Below, piece by piece: positions 34,265 through 43,072 of a stretch of 62,830 nucleotides of DNA. The position numbers and the translations under genes were made by a program. The stretch's first letter is position 1. Each line of letters begins with the position of its first letter. The notes under the pieces were generated by a model that was not told the origin of the DNA, made no database searches, and saw only the letters and a list, made by a program, of their open reading frames with translations. The stretch lies in contig JAJDCU010000017.1 in NCBI GenBank assembly GCA_029260655.1, forward strand, positions 1 through 62,830, read 5' to 3'. This DNA comes from Phycisphaeraceae bacterium (lineage in GTDB: Bacteria; Planctomycetota; Phycisphaerae; Phycisphaerales; Phycisphaeraceae).

Positions 34265-34405
34265 CCAGAACGGGCCTCACAGCTTGAAGCGGTCGGAGCC
34301 AGATCAGGGGTCGGTCCAATCCCTCAAGTTCCAGAGGGCGGGTTCCGGAACGGGGGTCGCGGAGGATTCTCCGACAACCAACCCCTGATTCATCGATACC
34401 ATAGC
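34231..34405 (-). ncRNA. Candidate structured RNA, convergent to the previous one
   Basis: Read on the minus strand the region folds well and ends in an excellent terminator. The main stem pairs ATCAGGGGTTGG (34389-34378) with CCGACCCCTGAT (34314-34303), 12 pairs with one G-U. Inside it are hairpins CGGAG-AATC-CTCCG and CCCTC/GAGGG. The 5' end is uncertain: TTGACT lies at 34431-34426, but no -10 box has normal spacing. No coding frame fits. The family is not recognised. The surrounding 1 kb (33571-34650) contains no gene, only these two RNAs and the promoter region of the surface-protein gene. Confidence 0.55.
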
Positions 34406-34650
34406 TCCCTATCGATCAAAAGACAAGTCAATCTTTTCATTTTAGCTCTTTTTTTTTCTCCGGCAGCTCGGACCCTCCGGATGGCAAAAATATCACCCCC
34501 ATAGCCCGCAAGATGCTTGGGTCAGTGCATCGGCATGTTAATATGATATTTATAGGTAAGGCGTCCGACCCAAGGCTCACGCCGATCGCACCCTTGCCCA
34601 CCTGAGCGATGGTCCGTACGAACGTCCAAATAACAAAAAAGGTCTGGGCA

Positions 34651-37600
34651 ATGGCGAGACACACAGCTGTTTCATGTTCGCGGCTCGGCTCTGGGTCCAT
34701 CCTCAAGCACCCAGGGGCAGGCCCTTCCCCGCACAGGTCCGGGGTACTCGAGCCGCTGGAGCCAAGGCTGCTGCTGTCGGCCAACCTGGTCGACCCGGCT
34801 GGGGGCCAGCAAGACTTCGAGGTGCTCCTGAATAACTCGGGGTTCGCCGGGTTAGAGTCCCTGGGGATCTCCGCGACGCTGGACTTGCCAGACGGGTTCG
34901 TCACGACATCGGGCACCCAGCCGCAAGCCCTCCAGGCCGCGGGCCTGGTCGATGTAGGTACCCAGCCGCAGGGCGCGCTGTCGGGCAAGATCGTCTACGT
35001 CCACGGGGGTCACGGCTTCAAGGCCAACTCCAACGGAAGTTGGGGCTTCCAGCGTCCCGAGATCGCGGAGATCAACGAGGACCTGAGCAACCAGGACATG
35101 ATGACGTTCCTGGTCGACGTCCTGTGGAACGCCGGTGCTACGGTTGTGCCGCTGCGCCCGGTCGGGCACCAGCTCAACGAAGTGATCCTGGACAACGACG
35201 ACGCCGAGGTGACATTCGTCGGCTCGTGGAGCAACAGCAGTTCTTCGATCTTCTACGGCAGCCCCGGCGACACGCCCTACCGCTTCGCCAACACGTCACC
35301 GACCGAGACGGCGTACGCGCGTTACCGGCCGAACATCCCCGAGGCGGGGTTCTACCCCGTTTACACCTGGGCCAGCCACAGCTCCAACCGGGTCAACCAG
35401 CTCTACCGCGTCACCCACTCCGGAGGCGCGACCGAGGTCAGCATCAACCACCGACGGGTCGGCAACGGGCTTGTTTACCTGGGAACCTACCACTTCCAGC
35501 AGGGCACGGACGGGTACGTCGATATCAGCAACCGCAGCAGCGAGTCCGGCGTGGTGATCGCGGACATGATCCGTTTCGGCAACGGGATAGGCGACATCAG
35601 CCCGTACGGTACGACCTCGGGGACCTCACGCGAGAACGAGCCGGGGGTGTACTGGATCGAGCAGAACCTAGGCCAGGGTATCTCCAGCAGTGAGTACGGA
35701 GGCACCACCTCGACGGTGAGCGCGCCGCCACGTTTCGCGGAGTTCATGAACCGTGAGGCCGACGGGTCGCTCAGCGACCGAGTGTTCATCAGCTACCACT
35801 CCAACGCTGGCGGCGGTCGGGGCGCGGTGGGATTGCACAACACAAGTAGCGGCGGTGATACGCCCAATCAGTTCCTGTTGGCAGACATCCTCGGGGGCAA
35901 GGTTAACGATGACATGTCCGCGCTCAACGGCACGTTCGAGCACAACTGGTCTACCCGCTCCAGCGACACGTACCAAGCGTCGTTCAACTACGGCGAGATC
36001 AACAATAGCTACATCAACGACGAATTTGACGCTACGATCCTCGAGTGGGCGTTCCACGACAGCTCGTTGGACCTGGACCTGATGCGTGACGCCGACGTAC
36101 GTATCGCCGTGGCACGTGCGACCTACCAGGGCCTGCAGCAATACTTCAATTCGGTCGACGGCGGGGCCACGGGCCTGACCTTCCTGCCGGACCCGGTCAC
36201 GGAGACCAAGGCCGAAACCAACGGCGACGGGAATGTGACACTGAGTTGGACACCGCCGACGGTTACGTCGGTTAGCGGCCATGCCCCGACCGGGTACATG
36301 GTTTACACCTCGCTAAATGGCTACGGGTTTGACGGCGGGACGTATGTGTCGGGCGGTGCGACGACAAGCCACGCCATGACGGGGCTCAGCAGCGCCAACG
36401 GGACGCACTACTTCAGGGTCGTCGCGGTCAATGCCGGAGGCGAGTCGTTGGGCTCCCCGGTCGTGGCCGCTACCCCACTGGCGACCCAGCCGACGGTGCT
36501 GATCGTCAACGGTTTTGACCGGCTTGATCGGAACGGTAACTCCCGGGAGAGCCAGCCCAACGGGTGGGTCGTCGACCGAGTCCGGCCGCGTTTCCAGAAC
36601 GCGGGCGACTACGCGGTCCAGGTCGCCGAGGCCGTCGAGGCCTTCAACCCGGCGCTGGGGATCGACACCGCGCAGAACGAAAACATCATCAGCGGCGACG
36701 TGCTGTTAAGCGATTACGACACCGTCATATGGATACTTGGCGAAGAGTCCAGTGCCGACGGCACCTTCAACCCTGCCGAGCAGGCGCTGGTGTCGGCCTT
36801 CATCACCGCGGGGGGCGACCTGTTCGTCTCGGGCGCTGAGATCGGGTGGGACCTTGACAACCTCAACAACGGAAGGTCGTTCTTCAACAACACTCTCCGC
36901 GCGGACTACGTCGCCGACGACGCCAATACCCACAACGTAACCGGCGCGGCCGGGTCGATCTTCGCGGGGTTGTCCTTTAGCTTCGATGACGGCTCGCTGT
37001 TCTACGACACCGAGTTTCCCGACGTGATCAGTCCGCTTGGCGGCGCGGTCACGGCGCTGAATTACGCCGGCGGGACAGGCGGGGGCGCCGCGATCCAGAA
37101 GAAAGGCTCCGGGGTCGACGGCGACGTCGTGATGCTGGCGTTCCCGTTCGAGACAATCGTCAGTGAGGCCGACCGCGCCTCGGTGATGGCGGCGGCGTTG
37201 ACCTTCTTTGGTGCGGCCCCCAGTGAGAACCCGGGTGTACCCAACGGCCTGGTCGCCACGCCGGGTAACGACACAGTCTTGCTTGATTGGAACGACAACG
37301 TCGACATCGACCTGCTGGGCTACGACGTCCGCCGAGCCACGGTGTCAGGCGGGCCATTCACCACACTCAACGTCTCGACCGTCCTGGTTAGCCAGTTCAC
37401 CGACAGCACGGCCGTCAACGGGACGACCTATTTCTATCAGGTCGTCGCTATAGACACCGATACCAATGTCAGCGACCCGAGCATCGAGGTCGCCGCGACC
37501 CCCGACGACCACGGCGATACCAGGGAGTCGGCGACCGTCGTCACCCTGCCTTCCACCACAGGCGGGCAGGTCGGCACGTCGATCGACACGGATTGGTTCC

Positions 37601-38691
37601 GGCTGGACCTCAACAGCGGCGTGGATTACAGCTTCTCGCTGCTCGATAGCGGCTTGGCTACGGGCGAACTGCGTTTGTACAGCAGCGGGCTGACGCTCCT
37701 GGCGACAGACCTGGGCCCTGCGCAGGGCGGCACGCTCGCGCAGGTTGACTTCTCCATCGCGATCAGCGACTTCTACCTCCTGGAGGTGCGAGGCGGGGGC
37801 GGCGCGACCGGGGACTACCAGTTGGCCGTCCAGATCGCGGATGACCACGGCAACACGATCAACGACGCCACCGACCTGCTGGGCCCGTTTGGGATCGGGT
37901 TAGTGGAAGTCGGCGGCGATGTCGATTTCTTCCGGGTCCCGGTCACCGCCGGGTTGACCTACGACTTGCAGGTAGTGGACGCCGGCGTCCCCGATGCGAT
38001 CCTCACCCTGTACGACAACGTCGGCGCGATCATCACCCAAGACATCGGATCGAACCCCGGCGGGACACATGCGCAGATCCTCTGGCTCGCGCCAACCACG
38101 GCCGACGTCTTCCTCAGTGTCGCCGCCAGCCCGGGATCAATCGGGAGCTACGCGGTGACCGTGACCTCCTCGGTTCAGCCGCTGGAAGGGGATCTTAACG
38201 GTGATGGGTTCGTCGGGATCGAAGACCTGAACATTGTGTTGGGTGATTGGAACGCGAGCCCGCCGACCGACCCCGCCGCCGATCCGACCGGCGACAACTT
38301 CGTCGGGATCGAAGACCTGAACCTCGTCCTGGGCAACTGGAACGCTGGGACACCGCCGCCCGCGACGGCCATCGCCACGTCCGTACCCCTGGAGCAAGCT
38401 GCCGGTGACCTGACGACACAGCAGGATGCGCCGGTTGGGTCCAGTGATGACGCAGCCTCGCCATCAAGGGGCGCAGCGAATGCCGACACGGGGCCCGAAC
38501 GTGGCCGACCGGCATCGCCGCAGGCAACGGGGCTCGACCGACAGGCCCTGCAAGCGGCCTGGAGCCATAACACGGCTCGGGCTCACGGCACAGGCTTCGC
38601 GGGCCCGGGTCAACTCGGCGAATACGGGCCGTTACTTAGGCTTTGGGAATTGGCGGACGAAGAAGATGAGCCGCTGAATACCTTGATATAA
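34651..38691 (+). CDS. Large modular surface protein: amidase, golvesin-like, FN3, PPC, dockerin
   Basis: The 1,346-residue exported protein opens with the planctomycete motif LEPLEPRLLLSA (about 33-44). Domains in order: an N-acetylmuramoyl-L-alanine-amidase-type fold (VHGGHG near 115, YHSNAGG near 382, EWAFHDS near 463) split by a golvesin-like beta domain (about 185-310); fibronectin III (512-610); a Rossmann-like domain (612-855) resembling glutamine-amidotransferase folds; a second fibronectin III (859-950); two pre-peptidase C-terminal domains (950-1171); a dockerin-type pair of calcium loops (GDLNGDGFVGIEDL and TGDNFVGIEDL); and a low-complexity tail. AAAAAAGG precedes ATG 34651. It probably binds or trims an extracellular polymer, peptidoglycan or polysaccharide. 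Confidence 0.88.
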   Translation: MARHTAVSCSRLGSGSILKHPGAGPSPHRSGVLEPLEPRLLLSANLVDPAGGQQDFEVLLNNSGFAGLESLGISATLDLPDGFVTTSGTQPQALQAAGLVDVGTQPQGALSGKIVYVHGGHGFKANSNGSWGFQRPEIAEINEDLSNQDMMTFLVDVLWNAGATVVPLRPVGHQLNEVILDNDDAEVTFVGSWSNSSSSIFYGSPGDTPYRFANTSPTETAYARYRPNIPEAGFYPVYTWASHSSNRVNQLYRVTHSGGATEVSINHRRVGNGLVYLGTYHFQQGTDGYVDISNRSSESGVVIADMIRFGNGIGDISPYGTTSGTSRENEPGVYWIEQNLGQGISSSEYGGTTSTVSAPPRFAEFMNREADGSLSDRVFISYHSNAGGGRGAVGLHNTSSGGDTPNQFLLADILGGKVNDDMSALNGTFEHNWSTRSSDTYQASFNYGEINNSYINDEFDATILEWAFHDSSLDLDLMRDADVRIAVARATYQGLQQYFNSVDGGATGLTFLPDPVTETKAETNGDGNVTLSWTPPTVTSVSGHAPTGYMVYTSLNGYGFDGGTYVSGGATTSHAMTGLSSANGTHYFRVVAVNAGGESLGSPVVAATPLATQPTVLIVNGFDRLDRNGNSRESQPNGWVVDRVRPRFQNAGDYAVQVAEAVEAFNPALGIDTAQNENIISGDVLLSDYDTVIWILGEESSADGTFNPAEQALVSAFITAGGDLFVSGAEIGWDLDNLNNGRSFFNNTLRADYVADDANTHNVTGAAGSIFAGLSFSFDDGSLFYDTEFPDVISPLGGAVTALNYAGGTGGGAAIQKKGSGVDGDVVMLAFPFETIVSEADRASVMAAALTFFGAAPSENPGVPNGLVATPGNDTVLLDWNDNVDIDLLGYDVRRATVSGGPFTTLNVSTVLVSQFTDSTAVNGTTYFYQVVAIDTDTNVSDPSIEVAATPDDHGDTRESATVVTLPSTTGGQVGTSIDTDWFRLDLNSGVDYSFSLLDSGLATGELRLYSSGLTLLATDLGPAQGGTLAQVDFSIAISDFYLLEVRGGGGATGDYQLAVQIADDHGNTINDATDLLGPFGIGLVEVGGDVDFFRVPVTAGLTYDLQVVDAGVPDAILTLYDNVGAIITQDIGSNPGGTHAQILWLAPTTADVFLSVAASPGSIGSYAVTVTSSVQPLEGDLNGDGFVGIEDLNIVLGDWNASPPTDPAADPTGDNFVGIEDLNLVLGNWNAGTPPPATAIATSVPLEQAAGDLTTQQDAPVGSSDDAASPSRGAANADTGPERGRPASPQATGLDRQALQAAWSHNTARAHGTGFAGPGQLGEYGPLLRLWELADEEDEPLNTLI

Positions 38692-38719
38692 GCGGTGTCG
38701 TTAACTCGACAGCCAACCG

Positions 38720-39142
38720 TCATGGGGCGGGTTCGTGACCTGTTTTCGTACACGGCGCAAGGGCAGATACCCCCAGCATTACCCACCCGATCAGCAGCGA
38801 AACCCCGCCCAATGGGGCGACCATGCCCAGCCACTTCACGCCGGCGACCACCAGCAGGTAGAGGCTGCCGCTGAAAAGCAAGACGCCGACGGCGAACATC
38901 CACCCCGCCGCCGCGGGCATCCTGCCGGGCCGGCGCGAATACACCCACGCCGCACAGAATATCGCCAGGGCGTGGTACATCTGGTACTGCACGGCGATCT
39001 GAAACGTCTCAATCGACTTCGGCTCTAGATTCTTGTCCAGGACGTGCGCGGCGAAGGTCCCGGCCACCACGGCCAACATACCAAGAATGGACCCGACCAA
39101 TACCAACCTACGCTCGACCCGCTGATCCGATAGCTCGTTCAT
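38720..39142 (-). CDS. DUF423 family membrane protein
   Basis: The 140-residue protein has four hydrophobic helices and the family pattern LGMLAVVAGTFAAH near the N-terminus, then YQMYHALAIF and GVLLFSGSLYLL. DUF423 (YgdD-like) proteins are widespread small inner-membrane proteins of unknown function. ATG 39142 aligns with the usual start of the family; an upstream in-frame codon at 39205 adds a charged, unlikely extension. It is convergent with the surface-protein gene, 28 bases away. Confidence 0.88.
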   Translation of the reverse strand: MNELSDQRVERRLVLVGSILGMLAVVAGTFAAHVLDKNLEPKSIETFQIAVQYQMYHALAIFCAAWVYSRRPGRMPAAAGWMFAVGVLLFSGSLYLLVVAGVKWLGMVAPLGGVSLLIGWVMLGVSALAPCTKTGHEPAP

Positions 39143-39220
39143 GTGCCGCTTTCGTCCTTGCAAAACAAATCGGTCAAAGCCCCAGGCTTCCGCGCGGAGC
39201 AACACCCGCCCGGCTCGCGG

Positions 39221-40210
39221 CTACTGCTCTTGTATCCGCAGCACCTGACCCTGTAGCGTCTGATCAATCCGGCGGGTGATGGTCACGCTGGGCATACGGA
39301 TGGTGACGTCGATCGTCGTGGTTTGTACCGAGTTCCGCCCCACCGCCTCGCCCCGGGTCAGATCGAACATCACCTGGGTCTGGAGTTCGCCCTTGGCCAG
39401 CTTGACGTCATAAGGCGGCATCTCTTCAGGAATCGACGAGCGGTCCAGTTCCAGCTTCAGCTTGGACCGGCCTTCAACCATCGCGACGGGGAGCCCGGCC
39501 AACTCCTCCACGCCGGCAAACGTAAACGACATGTCGTGGTGCATGTGCCCCTCGAAAGGCGGATCGGACCAGGTCCATTTCGCGTCGGCGTCCCACTTCT
39601 TACCGACGGCGATGTCTTGCGGGGCCGCGACCAGGGTCGCCAGGTCGCTGGCGGCCTCGATGAAATCCAGGTCCTCGGGGACCATCTCCTTGAGGTCGGA
39701 CTTGATCTTGTTGCGTATCGCGCCGACCCCGTCGACCGCGGTGACGGTCCCGTCGGTCGCGACGGTGACCTTGATCGCAGTGCCGGCCATCGCCTTGATC
39801 AGCCCATGGAATGACTCGATGTCACCGCTACCTTTGCGCGAATCGCTGACAAGCTTCTTGCCGTCGTCCCCAACAAAGACCACCTTGATCCAGTCGAACG
39901 TCATGGTGCAGACCGACGAGCCGTCGGGCTTGACCTTCTGTACGGCCCATGTCATCTCCCCCTCGCTGGTGAGGGTGAACTGGGTGGCTCGGCTCTCGCC
40001 GGCAACCGTCACCGTGGCCTGCTGGGTTCGGCTGGACCAGACCTCGTAGCGCGCGGTCTGGCCGGGCGTCCAATCCGGGCGGAGGTTGTAGGTTTCGGGC
40101 GGCTCGGCCAACACCGCCGTCGGCGCCAGCAGGACGAGCAGGACCAAGGCACCATACCTCGCGAGGCAAAGACGGTTGTGCAGGTCAGGACGGGCAAACA
40201 CACTTGGCAC
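39221..40210 (-). CDS. Secreted beta-rich protein, DUF6263-like
   Basis: The 329-residue protein has a signal peptide (ALVLLVLLAPTAVLA) and a mature part of alternating strands with features of DUF6263-type planctomycete proteins: an opening YNLRPDWTPGQTARYEVW, a middle GTAIKVTVATDGTVTAVDG, and a closing repeat TTIDVTIRMPSVTITRRID. The resemblance is by eye only. The function is unknown; a periplasmic or outer-membrane-associated location is likely. It lies 18 bases downstream of the next gene, so the two form an operon. Confidence 0.72.
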   Translation of the reverse strand: MPSVFARPDLHNRLCLARYGALVLLVLLAPTAVLAEPPETYNLRPDWTPGQTARYEVWSSRTQQATVTVAGESRATQFTLTSEGEMTWAVQKVKPDGSSVCTMTFDWIKVVFVGDDGKKLVSDSRKGSGDIESFHGLIKAMAGTAIKVTVATDGTVTAVDGVGAIRNKIKSDLKEMVPEDLDFIEAASDLATLVAAPQDIAVGKKWDADAKWTWSDPPFEGHMHHDMSFTFAGVEELAGLPVAMVEGRSKLKLELDRSSIPEEMPPYDVKLAKGELQTQVMFDLTRGEAVGRNSVQTTTIDVTIRMPSVTITRRIDQTLQGQVLRIQEQ

Positions 40211-40228
40211 GGTTCACTTCCTTTCGAG

Positions 40229-40831
40229 TCAGGGCAGCAGACCCCGGCTCACCGTTTGGCCGTTAAACAGCACCCATCGTATATCAACCACGCGCCAGAT
40301 GCCGTCTTGCCCCCTGCGCCATGTCAGACGCCAGCCGGTGTTGACCGGGCCGATGCCCGACCCGTTCGCGATGGTGCGGACGGTCAGGGTAGACTCGCCC
40401 CAACCGGTGTCCTGGGCATGGGCCTTGACCTGCCTGACCCGCTGGCTGTCGATGCCGAACCGTTTGACGGCCCCACGGAGTCGGGGGTTGATCTGATCAT
40501 ATCCCAGCCAGCGTCCGCCGTCGGGCCCGCTGACGATGGCCGTGGGGTCGATCAGGCTGTCAAGCATGGCCTGGTCCAGGGGCGCGGTGGCGGCTACCAA
40601 GCGGTGCGTCTGCTCGATCAGCAACTCCCGATCGGTGGTCACCGCCCAAGCCAGAGCATAAACCCCGCAGGCAGCAATCAAACCGACGGCGGCGAGAACG
40701 CCCAACAGCTTGCTGCGCCGCTTACGGCTTAACGCGGAAAAGACCCCCGAGAGAATCACTAACACCGTTATCGCCGCCCACGGCGACTCAAAGAGCAGAA
40801 GTTCGAACATCGGAGGCGGGTCAAGATCCAT
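40229..40831 (-). CDS. Membrane-anchored protein with NTF2-like domain
   Basis: The 200-residue protein has two N-terminal hydrophobic helices (ITVLVILSGVFSAL and LGVLAAVGLIAACGVYALAW). A domain of about 120 residues follows whose pattern (LLIEQTHRLVAATAPLDQAML... WRLTWRRGQDGIWRVVDIRWV) fits an NTF2/SnoaL-like fold facing the periplasm. No catalytic residues can be assigned. An alternative start at 40810 (MFELLL) is equally possible. It is the first gene of a pair with the secreted protein behind it. Confidence 0.7.
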   Translation of the reverse strand: MDLDPPPMFELLLFESPWAAITVLVILSGVFSALSRKRRSKLLGVLAAVGLIAACGVYALAWAVTTDRELLIEQTHRLVAATAPLDQAMLDSLIDPTAIVSGPDGGRWLGYDQINPRLRGAVKRFGIDSQRVRQVKAHAQDTGWGESTLTVRTIANGSGIGPVNTGWRLTWRRGQDGIWRVVDIRWVLFNGQTVSRGLLP

Positions 40832-41051
40832 GACACATCTTTGCCACTGGGCAGGTCGCAGGCAAATCTCGCCGTCGAATTCATGTCACGGAAGACTACC
40901 CGAGCATCGACTATGACAAGGCCGTTGGGATGAAGCCGACTCCACCGGAGTTGGCGTCAGGACACATCGCTGTGCTGTCCCCGTGGTGATCTGCTTCCTG
41001 TCAGAGATAATCAAGCGCAGGCGGGGGAGATTCCGATAATACCTAGACGTT

Positions 41052-43031
41052 ATGCCCTCAACGGATGACATCCTGGCTGGGAACCTGCAAGTGCTGGCCC
41101 TGCACGACGCTGACCTGGCGGCGCGGATCGCCCAGGCTCAGCCGGCGGCGCTTAACTGGTCCACCTCTAAATCCGGGCCTCTCACCGCGAGCGTCGAACA
41201 CAACGGGCGAAGCCTCTGGCTGGCCAGCCGGTACGACCCCGACGCCGAGGCGGCGAAACTGGTCGGTGAGATCGAACACGAAATAGCCGCGTGCGTCGTC
41301 GTGCTGGGGATGGGTTTAGGCCATCACGTCGCCCGGCTTGCCAAAGATATGGGCCAGCGCGGTGTGCTGGTGGTCTTTGAGCCCGACGCACGGATGTGGC
41401 GGGCCGTTATGCAGCAGATCGATCACCGCGGCTGGCTAAGCCGCGCGGAACTGGTGCTGGCCGACAGCGAGATCGACCGGGCGGCGATGCTCAAGCGGAT
41501 GGAGAAACACGCGGCGACGATCACCCAGGGGACGCAACTGCTGACCCACCCGCCCAGCCGGCAACGCAACGAACAGCCGATACGCGACTTCGGACAGGTG
41601 GTGGCGGAGGTACTGGCGTTTAGCCGAACGAATGTGGCGACTGCGCTGGTCAACGCCGCACGGACTTGCCGGAACCTCGCCAGCAACATCGATCACTACG
41701 CCGCCGGCGCGGGCACGGACGAGCTTCACAACGCAGCCAAGGGATACCCGGCGGTATGTGTTGCCGCCGGGCCCAGTCTTGTGAAAAACATCGACCTGCT
41801 GCGCGACCCGGAAAGACGGTCCAAGATCGTATTGATCGCGGCGCAGACGGTGCTCAAGCCGCTGCTGGCCCGGGGGATCAAGCCCGACTTCGTCACCGCG
41901 CTAGACTACTCGCATATCAGCACCCGGTTCTACGAGAACCTGCCGCTCTTGCCCGACGTGACCCTGGTCGCCGAGCCCAAGGCCCACCGCACGGTTCTGG
42001 ACAGCTACCCCGGGCCGATCCGCGTGCCGCATTCGCAGTTCAACGACCTGCTCCTGGACGATATGGCGCGCCCACGCATCCCGCTTAAGTCCGGGGCAAC
42101 CGTCGCCCACCTGTCGTTCTACCTCGCGCAACACCTGGGTTGCGACCCGATCATCTTCATCGGCCAGGACCTGGGGTTCTCCGATGGGCTCTACTACGCC
42201 CCGGGGACCGCGGTCCACCAGGTCTGGTCAAGCGAACTCAATCCGTTTAACACCCTTGAGATGATGGAGTGGCGCAGGGTCGTTCGGATGAAAGGCCATC
42301 TGCGCCGTGCGGAAGATATCCGGGGCCAGCCGATCTTCACCGACGAGCAGATGGTGACCTATCTCAAGCAGTTCGAGCGAGATTTCGCCCTTGCTAAGCA
42401 GACGATCCTGGACGCGACCGAGGGGGGGATGCCCAAGGAGCACACGACCCGGGTCACGCTCGCTGAGGCGCTTGAAGAACACGCCACTCGACCCGCGCCC
42501 AAGCTGCCGATCCCGCCGACCGAATTGGATAAAGATCGGCTAAGCGAACTGCGCGCCCTGCTCCGCCGGCGCATCAGCCAGGTCAACGACCTTCGGCGTA
42601 CCACCCAGAAAACGATCCCGATCCTCAAGCAGATGCAGGAGCACCAGCGAGACAAGGCGCGTGTCGACAAGCTGTTTATTCGGCTCAAGAAGCTTCAGGA
42701 TCACGTCGAGAGCGGGCTCGGATCGACCTTCAACCTGGTCAACGCGCTGAACACGGTCGGCTCGTTCAAACGGGCTAAGGCGGACCGGGCACTTGCCCAC
42801 GTCGCCAGCGACAACTTCGACCGCCAGACCCATCAGCTCGAGCGCGACATCGAGAACCTGGACTGGATGACGCAGGCCTGTGACGAGGCGCTGTGCATCC
42901 TCGATGAGACTCAACAGCACGTTAATCAGTCTTACGAGAAAACCAACCCGCGTCCGGGCCCGGCCCAAGAACAGGGCCCGCGTTCCGGCCAAGGCCAAGA
43001 CAAAGCCCCCCACGCCGCCAAGGTTGGGTGA
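41052..43031 (+). CDS. Maf-type motility accessory factor (DUF115), flagellin glycosylation
   Basis: The 659-residue protein belongs to the DUF115/Maf family (6-hydroxymethylpterin-pyrophosphokinase-like fold), glycosyltransferases thought to attach nonulosonic acids to flagellin. Visible marks are the N-terminal VVLGMGLGHHVARLAK, the central core AAGPSLVKNIDLLR and FVTALDYSHIS, and KSGATVAHLSFYLAQHLGCDPIIFIGQDLGFSDGLYY with its GQDL motif. The C-terminal 150 residues are helical and charged, ending in a Pro/Gln-rich tail. It heads a four-gene cluster with nucleotide-sugar genes, which supports the assignment. Confidence 0.88.
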   Translation: MPSTDDILAGNLQVLALHDADLAARIAQAQPAALNWSTSKSGPLTASVEHNGRSLWLASRYDPDAEAAKLVGEIEHEIAACVVVLGMGLGHHVARLAKDMGQRGVLVVFEPDARMWRAVMQQIDHRGWLSRAELVLADSEIDRAAMLKRMEKHAATITQGTQLLTHPPSRQRNEQPIRDFGQVVAEVLAFSRTNVATALVNAARTCRNLASNIDHYAAGAGTDELHNAAKGYPAVCVAAGPSLVKNIDLLRDPERRSKIVLIAAQTVLKPLLARGIKPDFVTALDYSHISTRFYENLPLLPDVTLVAEPKAHRTVLDSYPGPIRVPHSQFNDLLLDDMARPRIPLKSGATVAHLSFYLAQHLGCDPIIFIGQDLGFSDGLYYAPGTAVHQVWSSELNPFNTLEMMEWRRVVRMKGHLRRAEDIRGQPIFTDEQMVTYLKQFERDFALAKQTILDATEGGMPKEHTTRVTLAEALEEHATRPAPKLPIPPTELDKDRLSELRALLRRRISQVNDLRRTTQKTIPILKQMQEHQRDKARVDKLFIRLKKLQDHVESGLGSTFNLVNALNTVGSFKRAKADRALAHVASDNFDRQTHQLERDIENLDWMTQACDEALCILDETQQHVNQSYEKTNPRPGPAQEQGPRSGQGQDKAPHAAKVG

Positions 43032-43072
43032 GAGAAACCGCAAACACAGCGGCAGACAGGGAACAACCACCG

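Noticed and set aside
34398-34431. TTGACT with TATGGT as promoter of the minus-strand candidate RNA
   Set aside because: Spacing is 22 bases; no acceptable -10 box at 16-18 bases.
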